DNA from: Eulemur rufifrons | Lineage: Eukaryota > Chordata > Mammalia > Primates > Lemuridae | Assembly: GCF_041146395.1 (NCBI RefSeq) | Contig: NC_091010.1 | Span: 51,914,001 to 51,978,000, forward strand | Length of the DNA stretch: 64,000 nucleotides | Reading direction: 5' to 3' | Part shown: positions 23,861 to 36,084 of the stretch, piece after piece | Layout: every line of letters begins with the position of its first letter | Position numbering within the stretch: the stretch's first letter is position 1 | The notes under the pieces: generated by a model | Told to the model about the DNA's origin: nothing | The model's input: the letters and a program-made list of their open reading frames with translations, nothing else | The model's database searches: none | Translations under genes and position numbers: made by a program

Positions 23861-24682
23861 TTCTTCTTTTCCCCTTCATAATTCAACAAAAAGTGATTAT
23901 TTCTTCCTTTTATTTCCTTTTCCTCCCTCTGAAACTATGCATATCAAAACTACCCCTTTAAATCTTGCATACTTTTAAGTTTCTTCTTTTAGTCTATGAT
24001 CTGATTTACCTGGACTTTTTTTTTTTTTTTAGTATTTTCATACTAACAGTAGCAGTTTTATATTAGACTCAGTCTCACAGTTAAGTGCACCATCTCTCTT
24101 CTCCGCAATTATTTTCCATCTGTCTTTCTTTACTACAGAGCTTTTGCAGAGGGCAGGGGGAGAGTGGGAACATGAGAGATCGTACAGCTGAGGGCTGGCG
24201 ATTTTCCTCTCTTTTCACTTAAGTTATTTGAAAATTGAACTTTTGAAAAATTATGCAGAAGGCATTATATATACACATATAATATTATATATACACATAT
24301 AATATCTATATTTTCCTTTTTGTTGTTCTGTACTGTTTTGAGAGAAAATGTTGGGTAGGTGAGTAACTGCCTTTATCTTCAGATATCTTTCTTTTCATTT
24401 TTCTTCCTTCTAATCTTTTGTCCCTTTCTTGTTCTGAACCTCCTCCTTCAGGCTATGTGATTTAAAATAAAGCTTTAACATTTATGATAGAAATATCTAT
24501 GCTTGAATTCTTCTTATCCAAACAAACAAAATGATTGTGCTATGAAAAAGAGTATAGTAGTAGGTTTCCTAAGCCATGTGGCCCTCATTTTTTACCCTAG
24601 AGTCAGAAGACAGTAAAATCAGCCTGATTTATGATTTAACATTTAACATTTTTTTAAATGAGGAAATGTCATGGCATCAATT

Positions 24683-24683
<1 letters not shown>
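23861..24683. other. Pyrimidine-rich and AT-rich stretch
   Basis: Includes a T run near 24017-24031 and, at about 24263-24307, a roughly 21-base AT unit ('attatatatacacatataat') present twice in tandem. No gene or named repeat. Confidence 0.5.

Positions 24684-24714
<31 letters not shown>
24684..24714. repeat. (TG)n microsatellite
   Basis: About 15 TG units after 'caattcacg'. Confidence 0.95.
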
Positions 24715-24716
<2 letters not shown>

Positions 24717-26265
24717 TGGGTACTTTGAATCATAGAAAACAAAGTAACAAGATACTTTCTATTTTCCACATATTTTCATTTGTTTCAATCATTTGCATTA
24801 TGTGGGCAAACATCAAAATATTTGATGGAATTCTTTTCTCATTTCACCTCAATATGTGGTGCATCTCTTTCAGAGTATTTATAGTTCTCTTAAAGTTTTC
24901 ACAAATCTCTAGTCAGAAATGAAAGAAAGTACACTTCTTCCAAATTACAAATGTTCGATTTTCAGTAATGCTTTAAATACTTTCTTCATTTCACAGCAGC
25001 GCAACCCTTGCACCTGGTATCTATGTGTGGTTCATAGTCCTTTGACTCGTCCTTCCATGTTTATCTGACACATCAAAATCACACCGTGGTTGGGGACAAC
25101 TCCTAAGCTGCTGTAGTCAAGAGGGTGACATTGACACTGAAACGGCACAAAGAAAAGTGTAAGCAGCTGCCTCAGTAAACAACTGCTCAGGGCCCCAGAG
25201 TGGTAACACCAGAGTTAAGGCATATACAGCTGACAAAGGTCAGATAGAAAGCAAGTTAGGAGATGGGAACAGACAGAAAAGAGAGTTGTTTGGAGGCGAC
25301 AACAGTCCGGAGTCCTCACAGGGATCCTGATGCCACATCTTTTCCAGTCTAGCAAAGAGCTGCTTTCATTGTTTCCAATTATATCATGAGCTTATTTTTA
25401 GATAGGAGCGGCAATAGGTTTCAACTTGCTAACTCTAATCAATTGGCTGTGAATTAAGGAACTTTTATGAGTAGACAAGCAATAGATCCCATTTTGCCTA
25501 GGATATTACCGCTTCTTACTTTTTTTCCAAGCATGTTTATTAATAGCTCTCACTTTGACTCATAGAAGGGTCCTATTTTCAACAATCAATTACATTGTCA
25601 CCTTGCCTATAAGAAAGAGCCTGAGTCTTCCTAAAGTTCTGTAATAATATTTTTGATTGATTTGTGGTGTCTCTCCACGGTTATGAGTTTAAAAATCTGA
25701 AACAGGTGGCAGCATAGATTATGTACCTCATGTTTGTCATGTCCATATTGATGTATGAGCCTGATTCAAGCATTTTGTTTAGTTGGAAATGAAAAGAAAG
25801 CAGACAAATGGAAGAGCACAACTTGACAACATATTCTATATTGGCATCTATAAATAATGTTAATGAGAGTGGTGATGATACTTAGATTTATTCATTTATT
25901 AGGATAAATGCCTATTAAAAGTTTAATATCATTATCGCATTGCATTGATTGTAAGATGCACATTTTTCACAGTATTTCATTGCTCAAATAAGAAAACATC
26001 TTACAACTGATGGAGTTTAATTCCCAGCATATTTGTTCTTAGAGTTACATACAATAGTAATGTATTATACATGCCTTGATTTACTTTCTCTTCCAATTAT
26101 ACCACTATCTCTCCAGAAAGTCTGTCCTTAGGCTACTAGGGACAAAGAGTAGGACAGTTTAATTCTCCCTGGAGCTACTTTTAAGAAATAAGGATGAAGT
26201 GAATCTACACTGTAAAGTTTTCCTGCAGGACTTATTCTGAGATCATATCCTTGTTTGGCTTACAT
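24715..26265. other. Repeat-poor stretch
   Basis: About 1.5 kb without a recognised family or ORF of note. Confidence 0.4.
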
Positions 26266-26267
26266 CC

Positions 26268-26795
26268 TGTAATAGGCAGAATGACAACTAACCCCCCAAA
26301 AGATTTCCATATCCTAATTCCCAGAACCTGTGAAGAATAATGTCATAAGGAAAAAAGAAAGTAAGGTTGCAGACAGGATCAAGTTTGTTAAATTGTTGAT
26401 CAGCTGACCTCAGGGAGATTACTCTGGATTATGCAGCTGGGCCCATTATAATAACAAGCATCCTTAAAAGTGGAAAAAAATAGGCAGAAGCGGAAGTTAG
26501 AGCATGAAAAGTGAGAAGGACTGCATTCATTATTGCTGGCATTGAAGGAAAAGGAAGGGATCGTGAGCCAAGAAATCAGGGTCACCTCTAGAAGCTTAGA
26601 CAAGGCAAGAAAATGGATTCTTCTCTAGAGCCTCCACAGAGAAACACAGTTCTGTCACACCTTGATTTTAGCCCAGGAAGCCCTGCATTGAACCTCTGAT
26701 GCGGAGAACTGTAAGATATTAATAATACATTTGTGCTGTTTTAAGCCACTAAGTTGTGGTAATTTGTTATATCAATAGAAAACTAATGCATTCTC
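26268..26795 (+). mobile_element. MLT1-type MaLR LTR, near full length
   Basis: It starts 'tgtaataggcagaatgacaa', continues 'tggattatgcagctgggccc', 'tctagaagcttagacaaggc' and 'gattttagcccaggaagccc', and ends 'gttttaagccactaagttgt' and 'atcaatagaaaactaatgca'. All landmarks of an MLT1C/D-like LTR are present in order. Solo LTR, with no coding region. Confidence 0.85.
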
Positions 26796-26837
26796 CTTTC
26801 CTGAACTGCTTGACATCATTTGATGACTTGTTATCGC

Positions 26838-27446
26838 ACTTAGTAATGTCTATTTTATTTTCTTTTTAGCTCTTGTGAATGGTATTGAGTCTTTGATTTG
26901 ACTCTTGGCTTGACTGTTATTAGTATATAGAAATGCTACTGATTTATGTACATGGATTTCGTATTCTGAGACTTTGCTGAATTTATTTATCAATTCCAGG
27001 AGACTGTTGGTGGAATCTTAGGGGTCTTCTGAATACAAGATCTTATCACCAGTGAAGAATGATAGTTTGACCTCCTATTTCCTGATTTGGATACCCTTAA
27101 CTTTTTTCTCTTGCCTGATTGCTCTGGCTAGGACGTCCAACACTATGTTGAATAGAAGTGGTGACAGTGGCACCCTTGTCTTATTCCAGTTCTTAGTGAG
27201 AATGCTTTCAACTTTTCCCCATTCAATATGATATTGGCTGTGGGTTTGTCATAAATGGCTTTTATAATTCTGAGAATTATTTCTTCTATGCCTAGTTTGT
27301 TGAGGGTTTTTATCATGAAAGGGTACTGGATTTTGTTGAATCCTTTTTCTTCATCTTTTGAGATGATCATATGGTCTTTATTTTTGCTTTTGTTTATGTG
27401 ATGAACCTCATGTTTTGATTTACATATGTTGAACCATGCTTGCAGA
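26838..27446 (-). mobile_element. L1 ORF2 internal fragment, antisense
   Basis: Antisense reverse-transcriptase region of L1 ORF2. On the minus strand 27143-27370 reads open and contains 'NKLGIEE' and 'RTGIRQGC', conserved RT landmarks upstream of the catalytic YADD box. The contiguous order with 'gctctggctaggacgtccaa' and 'ccagttcttagtgagaatgc' confirms it. The fragment lacks the 3' UTR and poly(A) at one side and stops abruptly at 'gaaccatgcttgca' on the other, where a GC-rich block begins. Confidence 0.9.
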
Positions 27447-28035
27447 CTACCTGTTCCCCTTTGCTGGGGACTCTCTCAAACCAAGTCCAGGTGTGATGGC
27501 TGCTTAGAGTTGGGGAGTCCTGAGTGAAGTGTTGGACCTTGGGGTGGTTTTGCCAGCCTGGCAATAGTGGTGAGACTCAGTAGTGGGGTCTCGGGGTCCA
27601 GGCACAACTTTGGAGTCTTGGGGTGGAGTCACAGACCCAGTGGGCCCCTGGAGCTACAGGGGCTGAGCCTCAGACTCAGACACAGTAACAGTTTCAGAGC
27701 TGGCTCTGGGAATTTCAGAGGCAGAGCTACCCATATGTGGGACTGTTCCACCAGTATGGGGACTGCTAACGCCCAGTGACACAGGCAGGGGCTTGTCTCA
27801 GTGGCCCAGGATCTATGCAGGTTGCTGGTTGGCCAATATTCTCCCCCCACACCTAGGACCCACTGAGGCAGTTGCCCCAGGATTTCCAAGTGGTGCCTGT
27901 GGCATCTGAGGTTCCTTCTCTTTTCGCTTACACTGGAGGGAATGCACGCCCATCTCCAGTCACAGTGCATGACATGGGGGAGTATCTGTTCTCTCTCCAG
28001 TCTGTCAGGGAACCTCCCCCTTTCTGTCTCTACCC
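27447..28035. other. GC-rich block, possible L1 5' UTR sequence
   Basis: Sharply GC-richer than everything within several kb, with many CAG, CTGG and CCCAG words (for example 'cagagctggctctgggaatt', 'ccaggatctatgcaggttgc'). It abuts the truncated L1 ORF2 fragment on its left and an L2 on its right. Its style resembles an L1 5' UTR of a lineage I do not know well. ORFs on both strands (137 and 70 codons) reflect the low stop density of GC-rich sequence. Confidence 0.35.
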
Positions 28036-28037
28036 TT

Positions 28038-28424
28038 GTCAAGCTGCACTGACCTTCCTCAGCCGTTCATGAGAACCAAACTTCTTTCCTTTTCGCAGCT
28101 TTTGCATATGTTATTTTCCTCTCGCTGGACCAATCTTTCTATTTCTTTTCTTCTGGCCAAGTTCTCCTCCTCTTTCAAATTCTAGATTAGTATTCTTTTT
28201 TTCTTTAAGGAAGACTATCATGATTTCCCGACTTCTAAGCATTTCATTAGAACTTGGTAAAAATTTAAGTAAATAATCCTTATGTGTGATTCAATATTAA
28301 TATTTTATGTCTGTCTCAATGGTAAATTCCATGGGAATGGTAAATTCCATGGCAAAACGGACATGTTTATTTGTTTACCTTATGAACTGAGACCTAGTAT
28401 AAATATTCCCTGATTGAATGATCA
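28038..28424 (+). mobile_element. L2 LINE 3' end
   Basis: Sense L2: 'cagcttttgcatatgttatt', 'ttctggccaagttctcctcc' and the tail 'aaatattccctgattgaatg'. It contains a 17-base tandem duplication ('atggtaaattccatggg' twice near 28319-28350). Confidence 0.65.
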
Positions 28425-28555
28425 ATTCTATGAGGCAGAGACAGATGAGAGAAACTGGAGAATCAATGAAGATAATAACTTGCTCAAGATCATATAACTG
28501 GTAAAGGGCAGACCTAAGATTCAGATAAAGGTCTTTTTGGTGTCAAAGTTTGAAT
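28425..28555 (-). mobile_element. MIR SINE, antisense
   Basis: 'ttgctcaagatcatataact' and 'ggtaaagggcagacctaaga' are the complement of the MIR core. Confidence 0.7.
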
Positions 28556-29398
28556 GCTTATCATAAAATATTCTTTTATATTGCCTCTCATGGATTCTTG
28601 AGAATTAACTTCTGAGTATAATGTATAACATTTAGGATAGGACTAGGTATATAGAAGACATTTAATATATCAGCAGAGAATACACCAAAAAGATAGTGGG
28701 GAACACATGCAAATACAGAAAATATATCAATGAAGTGAACGATAGCACTATGATGAGAAGATGGCACTCTGCTCTCATCAGAAATGCCAGAATTTTAATC
28801 AAGGGAAGCCATTGTTGATTGAACCTCTCATGGTTTCTCTGATTTCAAGGTGCTTCTCAATATAAACAATAACATCAATAATGTGTTGACCTGATTTTGC
28901 AGGTCCCATGGACCACAGTGATTTTATTAAATGCTATCAGGAAAGTTAATTTACCTAAATTATTCAAGTTTAACTTCAGTCCCTGAAAACAAAGTAATCC
29001 TGCCTAACCACTAATAAATTGGCTGAATGTTAAATAGCACTTTAATTTTGTTTCATTAATGTTCATTAAAAAACCAAAAAAGGAAGGAAGTTGATTATGT
29101 CAAGCTCACAATTTTTAATTAAAACAGAAAGAAGCAGGAGCTCCTAATTTGCAAACACAGAGCTTCAGACAGCAAACAGATAAAGTTTACTGTGTACTGT
29201 AGGAGGAAAAAAAAATTTAGTCATTAATTAAAACTTTAGTAGTTTAAAATGTCTCTACCTCAGACATAAATTGCTATTCTGCATCTTCCTATAAACCTCC
29301 CAAACCCCTAAAACGTGTTATATGGAGAATCTTAAATATTGATGATGCATTTTGTTATTGTACCTTGAATCACATGTACTTGAATACTTTATAGTCAG
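28556..29398. other. Stretch without recognisable element
   Basis: AT-rich sequence; nothing recognised. Confidence 0.4.
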
Positions 29399-29399
29399 C

Positions 29400-29560
29400 A
29401 CAAAGTGGAAACAATACTGCCTAGGAGTCAGAAGATGTGGTTCTAGTTCTGATTTGTGTTTTATCTGATCCAAGGAATGATTTAGAATGTGTTACTAAAT
29501 CTTGATGTGCTTCAGTTTCCTTCACCAGTAAAATGAAATAATATTTGCTCTAGGAAAAGT
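29400..29560 (+). mobile_element. MIR SINE
   Basis: Sense MIR: 'gtcagaagatgtggttctag', 'gtgcttcagtttccttcacc' and 'agtaaaatgaaataatattt'. Confidence 0.7.
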
Positions 29561-30224
29561 TGCTATGTATTTTTATTATTTGATTTGTCTTTATTTGCTC
29601 ATTTGTATATTCTGGCAATAGATGTTTGGGGCTCCATTAGAACTGGGTCTTCATTTAATCCAGTTCAACATAGACATAGAAGACTTCGCTTTGTCAGCTT
29701 GAACCTTGGAGAATTTGATTCAGATTAAGGTGGCAGCATGTCAACTCAAAGGCTATCTAAAAACCAGACTTTCTTTTATCTTTAGTGTCTGAGGAGACAA
29801 AGGAAATATCTAAACTTATCCATACTGTTTCCTCCAGCCAAGGAAAGGGAGAAATGTTATAATTCCTTGCAAAGTCAGCACTTTTCAGAGCACAGCAAGT
29901 GAAACTCACCTTATGTTACAGATGTGTTCATGGGAGGGAAAGGTATATTTGAATCCTATTTCAAATGTATTTGTAGAACTTGCTATTTAAAAAAGCCTGG
30001 CAAGGCGCACAAAAATACAATGCTCTGTATATGTGTATGTGTATCACATAGTCAATTTTGCTTTTATTTTTTTAATTTTATCTATACTGTAGGCACATCA
30101 GATTAAATTAAGTTAAATTATTCATGCCCATTCTCCTCTTAGAAAGCCCTTTTTATTGCATTGTATTATTTTTTCCTTCATTTCTCTTTCTTACTGCTAT
30201 TCCCCTCCTTCTGCAAGGTACTCA
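29561..30224. other. Stretch without recognisable element
   Basis: Nothing recognised; a few short ORFs without features. Confidence 0.4.
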
Positions 30225-30229
30225 CAGTA

Positions 30230-30275
30230 GTATTTATATATATTTATATATATATACACACACACATATATACAT
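30230..30275. repeat. (TA/CA)n low-complexity repeat
   Basis: TATTTATATATA passing into CACACACATATATACATA. Confidence 0.9.
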
Positions 30276-30329
30276 AGTTATAATTTCCCTTCTATGTGCC
30301 TATTTAGAGGTATATGTATCCTTGAAAAA

Positions 30330-31440
30330 TATATGGTGGTGTTTAACATGTGTGCTTTTAATTTGCATATATGGTACTATAAACTTTATTCTCGCTACTT
30401 TTCGTTATTTAACATGTTTGTGAGATGTAACCTAATTGCAATATATAAATCTTTGCTCTGACTCTATATCATATCTTATCTTATGCATACACCATATTTT
30501 ATTAGTCATTCCCCTGAGAATGGACGTATAGGTTACTTCCAACTATTGACTTCCACAATCAAAAAAAAGTTGCTGTGAAAGATTTTGTACATACCTCTTT
30601 ATGAACTTATGCAGGCTTTCTCTGGCTACGAACATTGGAATGGGATTTCTGGTCTAAATGAAATGATAGAAACATATATGCTAGGCCCTAACAGTCTGAT
30701 CCCCACAAAGAATGTGCAGTGTAATCACATACCAGTAATGAACTAAGGTTGATAATATTTTCATAAGTACATTAATATTTGAAAACTTTATAATTTTGCT
30801 AGTTTTTACAATTAAAGATATCATCTTTTATTCAAAATTGTCTATTGTAAAGTTATATAAATTATTATCATATTTCCTCAAATTTTGAAATTTTTATGTG
30901 CATCTCCCCATGTAGTCTATTACTATATATAGTTATATTTTCCAATGTCAAAACATAATTGCATTCTTCTTCCAATTGGTTTGTGATATATTACTTATTA
31001 TTAGCTTCTGTTAGATTTATTGCATTTGGAATTATCACATCTATATTTATAAATGAAATTGGCCTGCGATTTCTCCTCTTGTACTACCCTTTTTTGGATA
31101 TCAAGCTTTATAGTTAACTTCTTAAACAGTTTGAATAACTTCCTCTGTATATGATTTTATTTTACTTCCCACAATTTCTTATATAAGATTTAGGTTATTT
31201 GTGTCTTCAAAATTTAGCAGAACTTACATTTAAACTAGACCTGTATTTTTTGGTAGGAATAGAGTTAGAAGTTTCATTCCAAATTAAATGTGTTATTTTT
31301 GTTATGGTGTTATTCAATTTTTCATCATTATTTTGCCAATTTTGGCATTTTATGTTTTTAGAAATGCAATTTTATATAGATTTCCAGGTTTATTGATATG
31401 TAAATTGCTCATAGTATTCTTTTTAAAAATCCATAATAAA
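30330..31440 (-). mobile_element. Old L1M, antisense, first part
   Basis: Two recognisable sections of one antisense L1 in the expected order. At 30480-30660, the ORF2 end ('tagtcattcccctgagaatg', 'cttccaactattgacttcca'). At 31035-31430, upstream ORF2 ('tgaaattggcctgcgatttc', 'attgctcatagtattctttt'). Very diverged, so reading frames are lost. It continues beyond a palindromic segment at 31600. Confidence 0.65.
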
Positions 31441-31451
31441 TATAATTTAAA

Positions 31452-31594
31452 ACTAGAAGAAAACACAAACAAGAAAATGCATAAAAAGTAGAGAAGAATG
31501 AGAAAACGTATATTCCATGTTTGTTTACTATAAACAAACTAGAACATCTTTTTTCAAATCTCCTACATATTTTCTTGTTTGTGTTTACTTGAGA
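31452..31594. repeat. Long imperfect palindrome inside or beside the L1M
   Basis: aaacacaaacaagaaaat (31461-31478) recurs as its exact complement at 31569-31586. The inner arms continue to pair imperfectly ('gtagagaagaatgagaaaa' with the complement of 'ttttttcaaatctcctac'). The centre is a perfect 9-base stem with a 3-base loop (gtttgttta 31519-31527, taaacaaac 31531-31539). The whole can fold as a roughly 60-bp imperfect hairpin. Confidence 0.85.
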
Positions 31595-31599
31595 CCTTA

Positions 31600-32125
31600 C
31601 TTTCAGAAAATGGTAATTCAAATTATTGAATTATAATTGTTAATTTATTTTTTCTCATATAGGTCTGTTAACAATTATGGATTTTAAAATATTATTCAAC
31701 ATATATAAGCTAATCATCATTTTAATCTTTTTGAAATATTTGCTCTTTCAACCACTCTTAAATTAAATTTGGTTTGATGTCAAAATTCCTAACCTGGATT
31801 TCTTTTATACATTTTTTCCCAAACAAATAGAAAATAATTGTTTGAAATCTATCTTTCCTATAACAATATTAGAAGATCTTGATTTTATTCAATCTAACAG
31901 TCTATCATTTGCTCCATGAGTTTAGCTTATTTACATGTATTATAACTATTCATGTATTTGGATTTATTTCTGAATCTTATTTTGTGTTTTCTATTTGCCA
32001 TATTTTCATTTTGTGTCTTTTTATCCCTCCCCCTTTCCTGACTTTTGAAAATAGATTTAGATTTTCTTCTGCAGATCTAAAGTTAACTCTTCCTTTTTCA
32101 CTCTTCAGGTGATTCCTCTTACATA
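31600..32125 (-). mobile_element. Old L1M, antisense, second part
   Basis: 'catgtatttggatttatttc' and 'tgtgttttctatttgccata' match antisense L1 sequence from the 5' side of ORF2, in line with 30330-31440 being the downstream part of the same element. Very diverged. Confidence 0.5.
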
Positions 32126-32317
32126 TGGATCTTGGTAAAAATTTACCTATTATTTCCCTAAACTTAAGACTATTTCTGCCTCCAAATTGCAATCACAAGC
32201 AAGAACCTCCTCTTTAATCTCTTCATCCCTAATGTCATTTCCCCACAATACCATATGTATTTAATGAAATTTGGGGTTGAATTATGCTCCCCAATTAGCC
32301 TCAGCCCTGTTATGCAT

Positions 32318-32440
32318 CTGACTTCAGACAAGAAAATGAAATGTTCCCAGGCTGAGTGTCCTCATTAGAAAAATGTAATGGTTTACTAACACATCTACCT
32401 CACAAGACTTTTTGGTGAATCTGGTAATGGTAAAGAAGGG
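32318..32440 (+). mobile_element. MIR SINE fragment
   Basis: 'catctgacttcagacaagaa' followed by 'gtgtcctcattagaaaaatg' and 'catctacctcacaagacttt' corresponds to the central and 3' MIR parts. Confidence 0.5.
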
Positions 32441-34330
32441 AAAGTGATTCATGCACAGCGCTGCACCGTAGACGTACCACAAGTCACATGTTAGCTGGTA
32501 ATATGGAAATACAGCTGACGAGCTTCTGAAAGAGGGCAGGCATCTGAGAAGCAGAGCAAAGATCTATTTTATAATTGCACATATGGCTTTAAATTTGAGG
32601 CACTGCATATTTAGGGATGCATTGGTGTGGCTTGTCATGGGTGTGTAAGACATTTAGCATTTTGAGTTTGGGGCCACACCAAAAAGAAAAACAAAAAAAA
32701 AACTTCACTTACTTTGTGATTTTTTCCTAATGAACAGATGAGTTTTTCATTGTACCTTAAACATATTAAAACAAAAACATGGTATCTGAGAAACCCTTAG
32801 CCTTCATAGACTTACCACAATTTACAAAATCAGATAATTCCAAACAGACTGCTCCTTACACTGTGGACCTAGGAACCAATATGGAAATGCTTGACTCCTA
32901 CCTTCGGTCTCCTCTTTGACTCCACTCCCACTCCCATACCCTCCCCGCCCCTAGGCCTAGCTGGTCTGTACCTGAAGTCCCACCTACACACCCAGGCTCC
33001 ATTTCTACCTGCCCTACGGCCAACAGTTATGCTCACTAAAGGGGAAGTCTGCCCTCAACAGGACTGATTTGGGAAAGAGGTCCTCACAGGCTCTGAAACA
33101 AACTTGAAAGAGGTTGAGCAGAGAAATTTCTGGGTACCAGATGCCTGGCACATGGTCTGGCAGGGAACATGAATGTATCTGTCATTTGTGGCCATATTTC
33201 ATTTGTTCCATATATCCCTGGTCCCAGAAAAGCGGGTGTAGCACAGCCAGGGAAAGGTAAGAACAGACCTCTGTAAAGCATGGTGTCCAGGACAGGGGTC
33301 CCAGCAGCTCATAGTTAACCATATTACTCACCCCAGTTTCTCCAGAATCAGATTAGTCCATGACTCCAGGAGGCATCATCTTTAAAACAATTAAGCTTTT
33401 ATTTTATTGCCTCTGGGGTAGCTTAGTGAAGAGATTCTTATGTGTAGTGTAATAGAATATCTCTTAAGTTTTTCATTAATTTGTTTTTGTTTTTAGACAT
33501 CACATCTGGAAATTATCCACTAGCTTGAAAGAAGACCTGGGAATATGTGTCTTTAAAAATCTCATAGGTCTTTCTTTCTTTTTGGTGTGAAGAGACATTA
33601 GCTAACTAGATCTTTCCAAAGGAGATGCTAAAATCTCTGTTCTTAAAAGATCAGAATTACCCTTAAGGGCTAATTCTGACATCAACAACTTAAAGAATGA
33701 TTATAGGTGATCAGGAATTTAGTACACTCCGTGGAACATAGCACCTATCAGAATATGACATTAAAAGATGTAAGTTATGAGGAAATTTATAATGTAATGC
33801 AGGTTTAAAAGAAGCCATTGAGTTAAGCTAATGGTGTGATATAAAGGACAAAAAAATTATTGAATCAAGGATAAGATGAATCAAAATATCTAAATTGTAG
33901 TCCTAAACCCACCACTAATTGTTGGCTTTTCTGGGCAGCTCAATTCAATTTCTGAACAAGGTTCCCTCTGTGAAATGATAGGTTTCAATTGAATCATAAT
34001 TAAGTCTTCCTTCCATCCCTAAAATTCCACTGCTATCTATATTTATAGAATGAATGCTGGAACGAACAAGAGAAGTCTGCAATTTTATATTAAATCTAAG
34101 GTTGAGTGATTTTCTTAAGTCATCCTGCCAATTACCAGAGCCTTGGTGTAGGTGATGGCAAAAAACTGGACCATAGTTTAGAATAGTCTTCCTGATGGGG
34201 TTGAAAATGAGGATTATTGGTTGTTCTCAACAAATGAGTCTCAAAAGTGGGATCATGCCAGGGAGAAAGTCTAATTATATTTTAACTAGTCTGCCAGCCA
34301 ATTCAATTATATACATTTAAAGTCAATGGA
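32441..34330. other. Repeat-poor stretch
   Basis: About 1.9 kb. It contains an A-rich tract near 32685-32702 and a C-rich patch near 32920-32990. No exon-like ORF or named repeat. Confidence 0.4.
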
Positions 34331-34333
34331 AAT

Positions 34334-35148
34334 TAAGAAGATAGACTAATGGCCAATAAACATATGAAAAAATGCTCAACATCACTATTATCAGAGAAAT
34401 GCAAATTAACACCACAATGAGATACTGTTTTAACCCTGCCATAATGGCCATTACTAAAAAGTCAAAAAACAAAAGAGGTTGGCATGGATGAGGTGAAAAG
34501 AGAATGATTATATGCTGCTGGTGGGAATGTAAATTAGCACAACGTCTGTGGAAATTAGTATGGAGAGTCTCAAAGAACTAAAAGTAGACCTACCATATAA
34601 TCCACCAATCCCACTACTGAGTATATACCCAAAGGAAAAGAAGTTATTTTATCAAGGAGACACTTGCACTCAAATGTTTATTACAGCACAATTCACAATC
34701 ACAAAGATGTGGGATTAACCCAAGTACCCATCAATTCATGAGTGGATAAATAAAATGTGGTATATATATACCATGGGGTACTACTCAGCCACAAAAAAAA
34801 AAAAAAAAATGAATTAATACCTTTTGTAACAATCTGGATGGAACTGGAGACCATTCTCCTAAGTGTAGTGTCACAAGAATGGGAAAACAAACACCACATG
34901 TACTCACTGTTAAATTGGAACTAACTGATCAGCACTCATGTGCACAGATGGAAGTAAAACTCAACAGAAATCAAATAAGAGGGAGGGGAAGGAGGAGATG
35001 GGTAAATTCACACCTAACGGGTACAACACACACCATCTGGGTGATAGGCACACTTATAACTTTGACTCAAGCACTACAAAAGCAATCCATGTAACCAAAA
35101 CATTTGTATCCCTGTAATATTCTGAAATAACGAAAAAAAAAAAAAAAA
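34334..35148 (+). mobile_element. Younger L1, 5'-truncated 3' end with poly(A)
   Basis: ORF2 C-terminal end plus a short 3' UTR: 'tggccaataaacatatgaaa', 'ctgctggtgggaatgtaaat', 'tacccaaaggaaaagaagtt', 'ccatcaattcatgagtggat', then 'tgggtaaattcacacctaac' and 'ccaaaacatttgtatccctg', ending in an A run at 35133-35148. The 3' UTR end differs from human L1PA elements and is shared with the nested copy at 43688-44479, so it looks like a strepsirrhine-active family. I saw no clear target duplication. Confidence 0.9.
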
Positions 35149-35305
35149 GAGGCACAGGTGTAAAAATTTGAGCATGTTCTCCCTCTGCAGAGGCTCCTAT
35201 TAATAGTTAGAATTTCATTAGAATTTTGAATTGAACTTTAGCTTTTACTAAAGGCAATTGAGGGAACCTTTTGAAAGGGACATAAGGTAACAAACAAGGA
35301 AACAT
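35149..35305. other. Flank of the L1
   Basis: Nothing recognised between L1 tail and MIR. Confidence 0.4.
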
Positions 35306-35309
35306 GGAG

Positions 35310-35445
35310 CGGTAAAAGGAACATCAGTAGACCAGGAGGCTGGACTCCCACCCTCTTCTTCCATGCTCGGTAGACAAAGGAAGTTATTTACTCTGTATAG
35401 ATTTCTGGATTCTCATCTATTGAAAGGGTTAAGGTCATTGCATTT
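35310..35445 (+). mobile_element. MIR SINE
   Basis: 'gaggctggactcccaccctc' and 'ttctggattctcatctattg' in MIR order. Confidence 0.45.
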
Positions 35446-35915
35446 GTAAGAAAAGAGGTTCTCAGAGTAGATATAACGATAAATAAATATAAGGAGTTTG
35501 CATTTTTTAAAAGATCTGTTGACATTTATGCACTAATTCTGACATTCTTAAAACCTAGAGAGAGTGACGCTTTAACCCCTCCTGTCCTCTATGTGCTAGG
35601 TCAGGCTTATCCATGTCAGGAAGGGGAGCAGACAGAAAGACAGGAAGGCAATGACATGGTACTCTTTATAGCCATTAGGCTGATAGCAGAAAGAAGTCAC
35701 CCTGACAGCATAGAGGCGTGGATCAGGGAATTGGTTGTTTTATTTTTCCTAAGACATTCTTGTTTTTTACCTCTTTCAATCATCAGAAGTGATATTTACT
35801 GTCCTGTTATTAATATTTCTACAAAGCTAGACTCTGATAGGGTGCTGTTGCATGTGTGAAATAAAAGATCCATGTTGCTATGAATTTTTAGATAACATTG
35901 ACACTTTTTATGTAT
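35446..35915. other. Stretch without recognisable element
   Basis: Contains an 88-codon plus-strand ORF (35593-35859) without recognisable features; I do not call it a gene. Confidence 0.4.
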
Positions 35916-35962
35916 GTATGCATATATATGTATGTGTATATATGTGTGTGTATATATATGTC
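35916..35962. repeat. (TATG/TA)n microsatellite
   Basis: TATGTATG and ATATATGTGTGTG units. Confidence 0.9.
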
Positions 35963-36084
35963 ATAATGTACAACACATAAACTCAGAGTTGAATCTGGGT
36001 CACATGAAAGTGAGATTCTGAAAACAAAGAAAATTAGATGTGTAGAATAGGCATATGTTTTAAATATAAATGTGATATGACAGA

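Noticed and set aside
24240..24312. AT-rich tandem unit as a possible CRISPR-like or satellite array
   Set aside because: Only two copies of an approximately 21-base low-complexity unit; this is a microsatellite-type duplication.
27629..28042. 137-codon minus-strand ORF and the overlapping plus-strand ORFs
   Set aside because: They lie in a GC-rich block where stop codons are rare on both strands, with no domain, start context or splice signal.
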